64,000 nt of DNA from Mimachlamys varia (lineage: Eukaryota > Mollusca > Bivalvia > Pectinida > Pectinidae), in the NCBI GenBank assembly GCA_947623455.1, contig OX392527.1, forward strand, positions 48,342,401 to 48,406,400. The letters run 5' to 3'. Positions 47,262-58,319 of this stretch are shown one piece after another. Numbering within the stretch: the first letter of the stretch is position 1; each line of letters opens with the position of its first letter. Under the pieces are notes generated by a model. The model had not been told where the DNA came from. It saw only the letters and a program-made list of their open reading frames with translations, and did no database searches. The translations under genes were made by a program, and so were the position numbers.

Positions 47262-47699
47262 CAAGGCACGAAATGCTATCGTGATATAACGAGGGGAGGT
47301 AACTCTTTCAGATGAATGTCTTAAGATCGGTAACTATTTAACGTTTAATGATATACATGTTACATTGCTGTGACATACATTTTCTTTTTAAAAGAGTCTA
47401 AACATAACCTTTACAATGGAAATGAACACTAGAAAGTTCCACACTAGAAGGAATGACAACTTTTGTTTGCACAAAAGGATAATCATATAAACGACCAGGT
47501 ACACAGAAATTTGACGACATCTTTGAAACACAAGAACTGTTGCAGTTTGCAGTTTTCAAAAAAAAATGAAGGAGTCAGCTCTTACATAAATCATAATAAT
47601 AAATAGTATGATATAATGTACTAATTTAGCGGAACTGGATTGTGTCGATCGTCGGCTGCCAGATAGCAGCTCCATTGGTTGAGCATCCGTCTAGAATGT
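47262..47699. other. Intergenic, nothing certain
   Basis: GTTGAGCATCCGTCTAGAATG at about 47678-47698 resembles an A-box region of a tRNA-derived SINE but is isolated. Confidence 0.4.
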
Positions 47700-48040
47700 A
47701 TCTGTTTCTCTCACCTATGCTCTCTACACCCCTGCAGTATGTCATGGAAAACTGAATAAGTTTCTGTATGCACCACCTTGTTGATGAGACAGGAAGACTG
47801 GTTTGACCCTTTCATATACACCAAAAAAATCTCGTGGTCACATAACGGTTAAAAAATGAATGGCTTTGAAATCTGTTGTCGCTCCTTTGAAATCTTAAAA
47901 AGGAAGATATCATTCTAGCGATAGGTCAGGGTTTGGTTTTTTATACCAATCAAACTTCTGTCTTCGTGCCTTCAGTTTTGTCATGACATATTCCAGGGGT
48001 GTAGAGAGCAGAGGTAAGCGTAACCCCTGGATATCGTGGG
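47700..48040. mobile_element. Roughly 350-bp inverted-repeat element, copy 2
   Basis: Left arm CTCACCTATGCTCTCTACACC (47709) and right arm GGTGTAGAGAGCAGAGGTAAG (47997), the right arm continuing to CCCCTGGATATCG. The interior (CTCGTGGTCACATAACGG) matches the 50307-50660 copy in reverse. Confidence 0.65.
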
Positions 48041-48084
48041 TGTCTGGAATCCGGAAGGTCCCAGGTTCGAACCCCGGACTGAGT
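48031..48084 (+). repeat. tRNA-like B-box sequence (SINE relic)
   Basis: GTCCCAGGTTCGAACCCCGG (48057 on) contains a perfect B-box (GGTTCGAACCCC at 48064-48075). No complete cloverleaf, so a SINE fragment rather than a tRNA gene. Confidence 0.5.
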
Positions 48085-48110
48085 GTAGTTTTCTTCTCCT
48101 GCTTCACTCT

Positions 48111-48923
48111 TACCTAGGTGGTAAATGAATCAGGTCAGATGTGATTTATTCTTAGTTTCGAACTTAGCTGTCTTCTAACGTTACCTTGACCTGTGGTCAA
48201 GTGGTCCCAGTGGCTCTAGGACAGAACGCCGTTGGGTATACAATGTGTGTACATAGGAACTGTGTGGCGAACTTAATGCTCTTCGCTACCACAGGGGCTT
48301 GACACGATGAGTATATATAAGCATTATAGTATCTATAAAAAATATATATACACTGTATATATGGGCTATCAGTTGGAAAATCGTGTCAAGTCCCCGTGCT
48401 TGTTACAGTACGTATCGTATGAACAAGTTTTTGTATCAAATTTATATGATTGTATCAATATCTAAACACAAATTAATTCCTGTTTTTATCGGCCTTTTTA
48501 ATGTTTAACATGTATCATTTTCACTGTACAGCACGAGTGACGTATCTATTACGTCACAGACATCTATACATTTGTCTTTGTCGTCACAGTATCACTTGGA
48601 GCTTCAGTTAACTACGGAAGCCTGTTGGTAACACCAGTGAAAATATTTATCTGGCGGCTTGGCGGATGTTTTCACCAATGTCAACAGCAGGCTTAGATAC
48701 TTTTGTGGCGGTCAACAGCTAAAATGTTTTCACTTGTGGCACTAATGGGCTTCTGTAGCTTACCGATCCAAATAGATATCGTTATCAGGCTTCGAAAATT
48801 CGAAAAACTTACAGTTAATGCTAGACTGTTTCTCTCTGTATATCATACAAAAAATGGTTTCTACATACTCGTCCGAATGTTGCCTTCCGTGACATTATGG
48901 ATGTCATAAGAATCACATACATG

Positions 48924-48954
<31 letters not shown>

Positions 48955-49062
48955 CATAATCCTGTATCCCCAAAGTAGCAAAATAACAAAAGCATTGCAT
49001 GATAATGCATGGCAAAACAAAATAGCGTAAAATTTAGCCAAATGAATTATGTGTAACAGAAG
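48111..49062. other. Intergenic, AT-rich, with a tetranucleotide microsatellite
   Basis: Holds the CATA microsatellite at 48917-48952. Nothing else recognised. Confidence 0.5.
48917..48952. repeat. (CATA)n microsatellite
   Basis: About eight CATA units, one interrupted by GTACATA. Confidence 0.9.
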
Positions 49063-49720
49063 AAACAGGAGGCCCATGGGCCTTGACGGTCACTTATACT
49101 TAGATATACTTGTACCCACATATTTTTTTTTTATTCTTTGCGACGATATCATCATTAACCCCAACCAAGTTTGAACTGGAATTCGGACAGGTCAGCAAAG
49201 ACCCAGTCTAAGGCTACATATCTAACAAAACCACTAATCATTGCGCTTTGGATCCAATGGTCAAACCCATGATTTCAACCAATATTGTATTATTTCCAAC
49301 TGAAAATGAACAAAGTAATTACCCAAAAGTGTTATTTTCCTATATAAACTTCAGTAAATTTCAACCCTCCTCAGTGAGAGAATATAAGGTCCAGTGGTAT
49401 GAAATTTACAATTTTGATAAAGCACATTGAAATTATTCCATCTATGAAGAGGATTTGATTCCAACATATCTTGGTGTGGAGAAGATGATTTTTGAAATTT
49501 CAACTAATTTGACCCCTTTTGGCCACCTCGGGCCCCTCGGAGTTTAGTACAACTTAATTTACAGTTGTTGTGCATCTAGAGAAGGTTTAACTTTCATTCA
49601 AATTGGTTAATTTTTTTTTTTTTGAGAAGTTGAAAATATAATTGATTACGAACGGACGACGGGCGACGACGAAAAAAAGACGATTGGAACAGGTCACTTG
49701 AGACTTCGTCCCTAGTAAAA
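49063..49720 (+). mobile_element. Helitron-like element with conserved ends, single core
   Basis: Left end ACAGGAGGCCCATGGGCC then TTGACGGTCAC, right end GGACGACGGGCGACGACG followed by a TCACTTGAGACTTCG hairpin (eroded right arm). Same ends as the element at 26721-27566. The core includes CCCCTTTTGGCC and CTATATAAACT, also present in that copy. Confidence 0.65.
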
Positions 49721-50059
49721 GTTTAAATGTTAGTGTTGACAGATAGATAATAGTGCTACAGTAAAACCCATATCGCCGGAAGGGGAGGTACCAAAACGGC
49801 GGTCAAATCCAATGACAAGTTCTGGAATGAGTGTAGAGTTTCGATGCACAAGCTGTAAGGAATTATAGTGTGTAAATTTACGATTTCAAGCTTAGGTAAA
49901 TCACACTTTCTGGCAAGTTTTTCTGTATAACATTAGAATCTATAGTAAGTTCCTTGTCTTCATGTTCAATCCACGTTTTCACAAATATTCAGTGTATACA
50001 TATTAAACAAGACGGTAAAAATGACGACCAAGACAACTTTCTGTAGCGGAAGCAGATAG

Positions 50060-50155
50060 GGTAAATCGTCGGCAACCAACTCAATTAGTAGCGCGTCCGT
50101 CTTGACTTCAGATGGTCCAGGGTTCGAACCTCGGCCAGATCTTGCATTTCCCACG
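50060..50155 (+). repeat. tRNA-derived SINE head
   Basis: AACTCAATTAGTAGCGCGTCC then TTGACTTCAGATGGTCC and GGGTTCGAACCTCGGCC: A-box, anticodon-like and B-box segments spaced as in a tRNA, but the acceptor stem does not pair. SINE head rather than a functional tRNA. Confidence 0.6.
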
Positions 50156-50306
50156 GTTTTTACACTTCAATAGAACAACATACAACGAGTGTGCTTCGAT
50201 CGAGGAAAATAAATCTACCCTGTGCTATGTTGTACACGGGCACAGAATACAAGATGAAAAAGTGACGTTTCTTTTTTATCTCCCATGTCACGTAGCCATA
50301 ATAAAA

Positions 50307-50660
50307 CCATCCTTGATATCCAAGGGTTGAGCTCACCCACGCTCTCTACACCACTGGAATACGTCATGGCAAAATTGACGCCAAAACTACAGCTGTTTGA
50401 TTGGTCTCAGGTGAAAAACACTGACCAATCGTTAGGCCGATACATGTTCTTAAAAGATTCCAAAGGAGCGATGCCCGACTTCAAAGCCTGTCAATTTGTA
50501 CCGTTACGGGACCGCGAGATTTGTTGATGCTCATCAAGGATAGAGCTCGTCTTCTGGTCTCATCAACAACTTAGCACAGACGGAGCCTTCAATTTTACTA
50601 TGACATTTTCTAGGAGGGGTAGAGAGCGTAGGTGAGCATAATTCCAGAATATCGAGGATG
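50307..50660. mobile_element. Roughly 350-bp inverted-repeat element, copy 3 (both ends)
   Basis: Left CCATCCTTGATATCC..GAGCTCACCCACGCTCTC and right GAGAGCGTAGGTGAGC..ATATCGAGGATG form TIRs of about 55 bp. The middle matches the 14326-14545 copy (CTTCAAAGCCTGTCAATTT). No transposase. Confidence 0.75.
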
Positions 50661-50869
50661 TAATAAGTAAAACAAACTAAATTACTTTAAATAGCATAGT
50701 CAGTTTTTGTTTGCCTATAATTTTGATAAATTATCCAGTTCTTCTCCGACCACGTGTGGATCATTATGATGGTCGTCAGGTATCGAATCAGCATGGTCGC
50801 CATAGCTCCGTTTGTATCCCCATCACATACTTTACCCAGAGAATAATTTATTTGACTAGCCTATTAGGG

Positions 50870-51898
50870 TCAATCTGTGTGACTCTTGCACGACTGGTCA
50901 AATTTTCTCACCTCTGAACGCTGTGCTACTTTCATTGTTGCAAACAGGGCCGCTACGGCTATCAAAAAACAGTCCGTGCAAATCACCAACAGTACTGTCC
51001 CATACGAATTCTCAATCGTTCCAAGTTTTCCGGCCATATAATTTACATGTCTTATAGATGCAAACGACTTTATTTCTTCAAGAGTCACGTTGAGAAAGTT
51101 ATCCACAGAAACGACTTGAATGATGTGGTGTAGTTGATGGGATTGTCCGATAACGTCAAACGTTCCGGGGAACCAGCGCTCTGGCACATGCGCAGCATAT
51201 ACCAAAATATTGAGCTGGAACAATAACACGTGATATATATGAAGCCCCAGAGTATTGTCATGGTAACTGTTTGACGCCCAGACGGATCGCTGAATTAATG
51301 GCAACATGAACCAGAGGTAACTTGAATATGTAGTAAAAGCTTGGAATATCTTACAAAGTTTGTGGGATCTTCCAAGGTAAATTTTCGAAAAAGAAAGTAA
51401 CACAGACAATTGTACTGCAAAATATATGCATCCCGGCCTCGACCATTTGACAAGAAAGGCTGCCAGATCCTTTTCTCGCACGAAGTATGTTTGGCTGATC
51501 AGAGCACAACCCATAGAATACAGTCCTATGGCGTCGTAGTCCATGCAAAAACACGTATAGTGTGCCACTTCAGATCGGTCACCGAAAATGTGAGCTAACG
51601 AGCTAGCGGCCAAGAGAGTCAAAATGCATAGCAACCCTGCTCCCAAAGGTCGAAACATAGGGTCGTGTATAAAGTCACAATTCAAATATATGTCATATGA
51701 TCTGTATGCTATATATAGAAAGCCAATGACGTGTGTCCACACATTGAAAGTCTGGTTGTTGGCGTGGAAGACGCTGATGACGTAATAAAGCCAGGGTTGA
51801 TGTGGTCGACGATATCCCGTACGGATATGTTTCTTGCATATTTCAGATGGCATGCGTTCAGCTAGGGTCAAGGTCGGCGGGGAATAAGGGAGCTTCAT
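50870..51898 (-). CDS. Membrane progestin receptor, PAQR class II, paralogue 2
   Basis: 342 residues in one exon starting MKLPYSPPTL. Same PAQR signatures at the same residue numbers as the paralogue at 38379: GYRRPHQPWLYY (28-39), FNVWTHVIG (51-59), SSLAH (99-103), CMDY (118-121), VPERWFP (238-244), SHQLHH (253-258). The two are roughly half identical by eye and gap-free over about residues 9-310; the C-terminus is 11 residues longer here. A polytopic plasma-membrane protein, predicted to respond to steroids by family membership; the ligand is not known. The acceptor CGTTTTCAG lies 13-14 bp upstream of the ATG (about 51912), again implying a 5'-UTR intron. Gln replaces the usual Glu before NVWTH in both copies. 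Confidence 0.94.
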   Translation of the reverse strand: MKLPYSPPTLTLAERMPSEICKKHIRTGYRRPHQPWLYYVISVFHANNQTFNVWTHVIGFLYIAYRSYDIYLNCDFIHDPMFRPLGAGLLCILTLLAASSLAHIFGDRSEVAHYTCFCMDYDAIGLYSMGCALISQTYFVREKDLAAFLVKWSRPGCIYFAVQLSVLLSFSKIYLGRSHKLCKIFQAFTTYSSYLWFMLPLIQRSVWASNSYHDNTLGLHIYHVLLFQLNILVYAAHVPERWFPGTFDVIGQSHQLHHIIQVVSVDNFLNVTLEEIKSFASIRHVNYMAGKLGTIENSYGTVLLVICTDCFLIAVAALFATMKVAQRSEVRKFDQSCKSHTD

Positions 51899-51912
51899 TA
51901 TTACAGGTTCTG

Positions 51913-52094
51913 AAAACGGAATAAATCAACCTCAAAGTTCAGCCTCAAAGTTTTAAACATAAAAAATCTTCCATAATATCCTTTAGATGTGTAGTTGTTT
52001 ATTAGTCAAAATTTCCTATACTTAAAATTTTCTTGTCAAAACTAAGTCAAGTTCGGTGGTTGTGAATGCAAATATATTTTGCTTATTGAATATA
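51913..52094. other. Probable 5'-UTR intron of receptor 2
   Basis: Sequence upstream of the acceptor; the first exon is not located. Contains no recognised repeat before the TA-flanked MITE. Confidence 0.4.
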
Positions 52095-52262
52095 CAGTTG
52101 GACATGGTTATCTATAACTCGAATACTCCGTTTATTTCGAAGTACTTTGTCGGTCCTGGCCAAGCTTTACACCTACATTCAAACTCACGTAACTCGAATA
52201 TATTCAGTTAACTCGAAGTTTAACCACGGTCACGTCGACTTCGAGATAACGGGGTTCGACTG
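52095..52262. mobile_element. 168-bp TA-flanked MITE (Tc1/mariner/pogo-like)
   Basis: CAGTTGGACATGGTTATCTA to ..GAGATAACGGGGTTCGACTG, with TA on both sides (52093-52094, 52263-52264). TIRs starting CAGT and TA duplication fit pogo/Tigger-type elements. Confidence 0.75.
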
Positions 52263-52564
52263 TATAATTAGAAAATATGCAAAAAGCGTAAGAGTTCATT
52301 TTAACCTCTGATAACACTAAAAGACAATTGATTCTGAATATCTTAAGAAAACGTTTTTGTTAGTTGTGCATTGTACTTTTTATAAGTAAGCGTTACCAGG
52401 CCCTAGACGTACTAGAACTTCTTCATCGAAATTGTCATAAAAGCGTAAACGTAGCCATTTCAACCTCTTGTCTATCTCCAATAGTGAGAGGTCACATTTC
52501 TTCATGACGGTATGCGTTCTGTCTTCATTTGACCTAATTGAAGTTATCATATCATATGGCGCAT

Positions 52565-53009
52565 CATCGTCGGAAACCTATGGTACACTTCTCTGACGTT
52601 TGCATCCCGTGGGCTAAAATGGAAAAAAAATCTCATTTTCGTACTAAATAGTAGCCAATTATATCGATAGTTTCATCCGTGACTGCATACAGCCGGGACA
52701 TCAAGTCAGGGTATCCCATTTCATTTGTAGCACCGCATGTCAACAAAACCTGTCGATTGTGTTATAATTGTGTCGATTGTGATTAAAATATAAGGTCCTG
52801 CTATACGGCGATTGAGATTGGCGTCATGCCTACAGAAATATACCGGTCGTGGTCACGGTAAAATTATCGAACAGAGTGTCACGAAAAACGACCATTCTGA
52901 TTGGTCGAAATCTCCGAATAAACTTCTATTCGGGAAAAGGAAGGTTTACACCGATTCTGGCCCACAGGATGCAAACGTCAGAGAAGTGTACCGTGGGTTT
53001 CCGACGATG
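52565..53009. mobile_element. 445-bp MITE, copy B, upstream of receptor 2
   Basis: Left terminus CATCGTCGGAAACC and right terminus GGTTTCCGACGATG. The interior is almost the same as copy A (37891-38338), including CCGGGACATCAAG and CGACCATTCTGATTGGTCG. Flanks ATGGCGCAT and ATGGTGCAT are a 9-bp duplication with one mismatch. Confidence 0.88.
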
Positions 53010-54170
53010 ATGGTGCATTAAAAGTGAAATATGGCATCGCAACACTATATGCTATTGGCAGCCATATTTAAGGATTGACAAGCATTTTCATCGCGTTCTC
53101 GGTAGTATGAACGCAGCTGGTGATGGACACATTTCATGTACTATGTTGCACATTACCGCTTCATATATAATATGTCCGTTGCCCATTTGCGTTCATACTG
53201 TCATAAACGTTGTTAATATCTCGGTTAACCCCTTATATTTCCTTAATCAGTAATGTAAGAATACTATATGAAAAAATCAGAGCAGATTGCTTCGATAGTA
53301 AAAACGGTAACCATGGTTGCTAAAGTGAAATAAAATAATACAGTAGTTTAGGGAATCAACATTTTTCAAAGAAGGACCACTTTTTTTCATTATATTCAAA
53401 ATTTGATCCTTCGATGGGAAAGTTTTTTTTATCAAATCTGAGAATCTCTATCACTTTCATAGATATGGTGAATAACAATACCTAATATCACAAAAGTTCA
53501 AAAATCATACTCAATTAGTTAAATATATTTTCTATGCCTTTTCGCTACCAGAAATTATTTACTCAATAAACATTTTAGCCCTTTTCATAATGCAAACTTT
53601 GGGAAATATGGACTGTTTTCCGCCATACCTCTTTAAAAAAAAACACCTGTGATTTTTCTAACTACATATACCAATAGGACTTTGATTACGTTTATACACG
53701 AACTGGGCCACTATTCTGGTAAAGGGACGCGATCGAACGTCCAAAAGGAAGTCACCATTAGTTTGGTTTACCGTCAAAGAATTTCGAATATACATTTGAA
53801 AAACAAGTATGACTTCATATTGTTTTTGCATTAATTAGACACAATGAATCATAAACGTATTATATGAAGGAGTTATCGCACTGAACAATATAGCAATCCG
53901 CTAAGACTTTTTTCGCAATCAGAATTCACAAAGCTGAAGAAGAGAGAGATACAAATATAATGTAATGTTTACTACCTTGGCGAGTTGCAGGTGTCGTGCA
54001 GCAGTACAGGTGTTTCCATCTGAAATGATCAGCAGAAATGTACTGGGGGTAATGTAGGTACTATAGTAGTGTGGGCATCATCCATCAACTGTCAATATTT
54101 ATCGTACGCCTCGAGAATATTTACAGCTCTTCCTTACTCAGGTTAGTAAACTCCGTATAAAGATTCATAG
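53010..54170. other. Intergenic, nothing recognised
   Basis: AT-rich. May hold untranslated exons of receptor 2. No repeat family matched. Confidence 0.45.
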
Positions 54171-54519
54171 TGTATTCCATTTATCGGACGTTTCAGTGGT
54201 ACAAACTTGGAACTAGTCTACTAAATGAAACAGAACGTTCTGAATTCCGTTCCTGCGCGTGAAAATATAATAATCGAAAAGTAAAAAGAAACGACTTTTC
54301 CGGAAATTACTAAAACGGTTCAGTCATATAATCTGAAAAAAACAAAACGAGTAATCGCTTTTATTTACAAATTTTACACACTATGATGCCATTAGAGTTG
54401 GGTAATTATATATCTTACTAATGAAATGAAGTCTAACTGGTTACAGTTATATCTATTTACAATTTATCAAAGATCTGAAACAGAAAAACTTTCACTAGCC
54501 GCCATATTGAATCCAACTT

Positions 54520-54650
54520 GGAATCCTCAAACGAGACGTTCCCGACGGACCGGTTCGTTCGTTCCGGTGGAACGTCGCATTCCATTTAGCGGAACGTCTG
54601 GTTCGTTTCGGAACAACTGGAACGTTCCGCTAAATACACGCTATAATATT
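54520..54650. repeat. Self-complementary segment (GGAACGT-rich)
   Basis: CATTTAGCGGAACGTCTGG and CTGGAACGTTCCGCTAAAT are inverted around a 17-bp loop, preceded by further AACGT/ACGTT motifs. A related ATCGGACGTTTC..GAACGTTCTGAATTCC stretch occurs at 54182-54250. Probably degenerate transposon ends. Confidence 0.5.
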
Positions 54651-54714
54651 TACATCTCATCCTTATCGAACTTAGTAAACTCTTACTGTGTATTAATAGA
54701 GGTTACAAAACGAG

Positions 54715-54810
54715 TGGTTGTTGGATATGGAATTTATCCATATCCAACCAATTATTCTTTTGATCGGTTGAAAAGTTAACTTCTCAACCAATCAAAAGTC
54801 CGGAGGGTCA
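54715..54810. repeat. Two adjacent stem-loops
   Basis: GGTTGTTGGATATGGAA/TTATCCATATCCAACC (54716-54752), then CTTTTGATCGGTTGA..TCAACCAATCAAAAG (54757-54799). Confidence 0.8.
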
Positions 54811-54915
54811 TATTCCATTAGTGGTATATTTAAGCATTGAACTGTTACCAGATGTAGTTTACAGTCGATATGAATACAATTTTGGTGACAGATAAATAGA
54901 ATGTCGCCCGTTATT

Positions 54916-55110
54916 CATGTTATCTGAGGCGGAGTGCAAAGCGTTGACGTAACGTAGTCCAACATGGCGTCAGAAATGACGTCACAATGGCCTGATTCAC
55001 ATCAATGTCATCTAAGCGATTGATTCAAAGTCATCATACATGTTATCTGAGGCGGAGTGCAAAGCTTTGATATAACAAAGTCCAACATGGCGTCAGAAAT
55101 AATGTCATGT
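54916..55110 (+). repeat. Direct duplication, 123-bp period
   Basis: CATGTTATCTGAGGCGGAG starts at 54916 and 55039 and is followed in both by TGCAAAGC and GTCCAACATGGCGTCAGAAAT. The first copy has a TGACGTCA palindrome (about 54979). Confidence 0.85.
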
Positions 55111-55391
55111 CACTGACGCGTACCATAGAATACATTCGTTGCCAAAATAAATTTGAGACTTCTAATTGTCGTCAATGCGTATATTTCTTAATTAACGAAT
55201 AACTTCATCGACTTCTTAAAAACGAAGTTCTTGTTATATGACTCGCACAACTGAATAATTTACTATATGTTATTACTAAGCTTTCCAGCTAATAACTTTA
55301 ATATTTGAAGTTCAACACATGTGACAACCGCCTAGATTCACAGATACATACAAGACAAATGCTTCAAAGGGCATTTTATGAGGAGTTGATG

Positions 55392-58200
55392 TTATTGGCT
55401 AAATCTGTCGAGTGCATATCCAAATGCTTCGACAGGTTTGGCGCTGACCGGGACGTCGTCTAGTTGATTCCAGTCAATGGCGGTCCTTACGAAGAATGGT
55501 TTCTTATATATTGTTTGGTGTTTGCTTTTGGTATAACAAAGCTTTTGTTGTTGTTTTTTACTTGGTCAACTACTGGGTTTACTGTGACACAGTCTCTGAA
55601 TATTTTAGCCCGTAATTGTCGTTTAATCCTGTGGTTTGTTAGAAACTCACTAGGGGGTAGTGCCGGAACGAACCCCTCAACCACCTTATAAAAGTATCAG
55701 ACGGAGGCTCTTTCTAGCGTTTGTAGATCCAGCACTTGTGCCATCTTGCCGATAGTTCCTGTTTCTTTGGATTTGTAATCTTGCTTTATAAAGCGGATGC
55801 CTCTTCTTTGGATGCGCTCTAGCTTGTCTATATTGTTTTTTCTGTAGGGGTTCCATATAGTGGCGCCATATTCCATTACAGATCGTACCATGGAGACGTA
55901 TGCTTTTCCCCTACAGTTCTCTGTGCAGTGTTTGAGGTTTCTGCGTAGGAAGGCTAGAGTTGATTGGGATTTCTTGGCTACTTTGTTAATGTGTGTGGTC
56001 CATTTTAGATCAGATGGAATTTGTAGGCCAAGGTAAGGGTTGTTTTGAACTTCCTCCAGGATGTGGTCGTTATGGGTGTAGAATTTTGATGTTTTAGTGC
56101 AAATGCTTATTACGTAGCATTTCCTAGCATTAAAACTCATTCCCCAATTTTTTAAGCATTCTTCTAGGTTCTTGAAATCTTTCTGTAAGAGTGTGGGGTC
56201 TGCGTAGGTATTGATGGCACGACAGAGGAGACAATCGTCGGCGAAAAGTCGAACTTTAGATGTTATGCTGTCTGGTAAATTAGTGTATAAGGCAGAGGAA
56301 CATGAGGGGTCCGAGCACTGTGCCCTGGGGGACTCCTCTGATTTCGTTCATTCGACAATCGTCCTTTTCGTTCGTTATGTGAGGAAGTTGGTAAGCTACT
56401 TGTGTATGTTTTTTTTTTCGTATTGGTGTAATTTCCCTAGCAGTTTGTTGTGTGGCAATATGTCGAAGGCCTTAGAGAAGTCCAGGATGGCGATATCTAC
56501 TTGTTTGCATTGGTCTTACTCTTTGAAGAAATCTTTTAGTGTGGTGAGTAATTGAGTTTCGCACGAATTTCCTGACCTGAACCCGTGGTTTAGCGATGGT
56601 AGGATGTTGTTTCTCTCAAGGTCCTTTAGGATGTGTCTGCAGATGATGTGTCCTAAAAGTTGTCTGGTTACAGATGTTAAAGGAACTGGTCTGTAATTTT
56701 TGACTAGATGTTTGTCGCCTTTCTTGAAAACGGTTGTGACATTTGCGTCTCTTCAGTCTTTTGGGGAGTTCCCTTTTGTCCACCGATAACTGGAAGATTG
56801 TTGTGAAACTTGGCGCTAGTTGGTTTGCGCACTCCTTTAGAATTCTATTCGGGATGTTGTCTGGGCCCGATGAGTTACTTGGGTTTATCTTGTTCAGTAG
56901 TTTTTTTACCCCTTCTTGGTTGATTATGAGTGGTGGAATGTCTTGCTTTGCAGATTTGCTTGTTGTTGGTAATGGGTCTGCTGGATTTTCTTTTGTGAAA
57001 ACTGATTTGTATTGATATATCAAAATCTGAGCTTTTTGCTGACTGTCACTGATTAGTGTACTACCTGATTTTAGTGTTGCGATTCCGAATGAGTCTTGTC
57101 TTTTTGATTTTACGTATCTCCAAAAGGGTTTGATGGTGTTGTTGGATAGTCCTTCCATTATGTTATTGTTTACATTGTTCCATTCAGCCTGCCTAAGATG
57201 ACGTTTGCAGTCTTTTCGGAAGTGTCTGTAACTATTCCACTTTCCTGTTTTCCTGGCTAACTTTTATTGACTTGATTTCCATTTGAGAATTTTCCTTTCT
57301 TTGTGTTTTAGGCATGGTGTTAAGTGTTTTGATCTTATTTCTCTCGAGGGAATGCAGTCATCCATGTGTTCTTTTAGTGTGTTCCACAGGTCATGGATAC
57401 TCATAATGTTCGCGTACATTTCTTTGATGTTTATTACTAGGTCATCTAGGGCTTCTTTTAGTTTTGTCCAATCTGCTTTAGAGAAGATGTAACATTTCCT
57501 GGCTGGGGTTGGCTGATAGTGTGGTTTAGTCTCTATGTCTATTATGACGATGTCGTGATCTGACATTCCTGGCACACTGATGGAGGTTATGACTACTGAT
57601 GGATTTGTTGTGAACACGAGGTCGAGTATGTTATCACCTCTCGTTGGTTTATCAAGTATTTGTGTTAGGTCTGCACTTGTTGCTACATCAAGTAGATGTT
57701 GTACGTCTGTGTCACTGCCTGCTTTGGTGTTTAAGCTTTCCCAGTTGATATCAGGGCAGTTGAAATCCCCTGCTAAGATGATGTTTTTGTCCCTTAGCTT
57801 TGATGTTTTCTGTAGGGATTTTTCTAGTGTTGCAGGTCCTTCATTTTTCTGTGTGGCATGTAAAAGCTGTAAATGAAGGTGTCTTTGTTGTTGTTTGTTT
57901 TAATGTTGACCCACTCGATTTCGCAGTCTGTAATAAATTCTGGTTTTTCTTCTGAGGTGATGTTTTTGTTTACTAGGAAGAACACTCCTCCTCCTAGTGA
58001 ACCTCGGTCATTTCTGTATACATGGTAATTTGGTGGAAAAACTTCACTGGATCTGATGGCATCTCCAGATGGAATCTTACCTGGTTTCACATCTTTTAAC
58101 TATGATTCTGTGCCATGATTCGATGGTTGCAGATAGCTCTTGGGTCTGATGTTTTATACTTCTGCAGTTTATGGTCATGATACGAAGGTTTTTCTTTTTT
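55392..58200 (-). pseudogene. Decayed LINE (endonuclease/reverse transcriptase)
   Basis: Reading the minus strand from about 58200: endonuclease start (MTINCRSI), SSEVFPPNYHVYRNDRG and GGGVFFLVNKN, then PGMSDHDIVIID (57550s). Reverse transcriptase follows with FWRYVKSKRQDSFG, SGPDNIPNRILKECANQLAP, GVPQGTVLGP and RLFADDCLL (about 56230). The C-terminal part has KCYVISICTKT, FLRRNLKHC, EYGATIWNPY and a tail ending at a stop at 55392. At least four frameshifts and stops separate the pieces, so it is dead. The 5' part (any N-terminal domain) is missing. It belongs to a different family from the intact LINE, since the shared motifs differ widely. Confidence 0.9.
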
Positions 58201-58319
58201 GGGGCGTCCCTGTTTCCTTGGAATGAAATGATAAGTTGAAGGAGAAGCTGTATTCATTTTCATTTATAGATAATCCTCTCACATCGCCTACATATTACAA
58301 GGGAATGCAAGCATTGTAA

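Noticed and set aside
50074..50137. A functional tRNA gene
   Set aside because: B-box is good but the acceptor stem does not pair and the sequence continues as a SINE.
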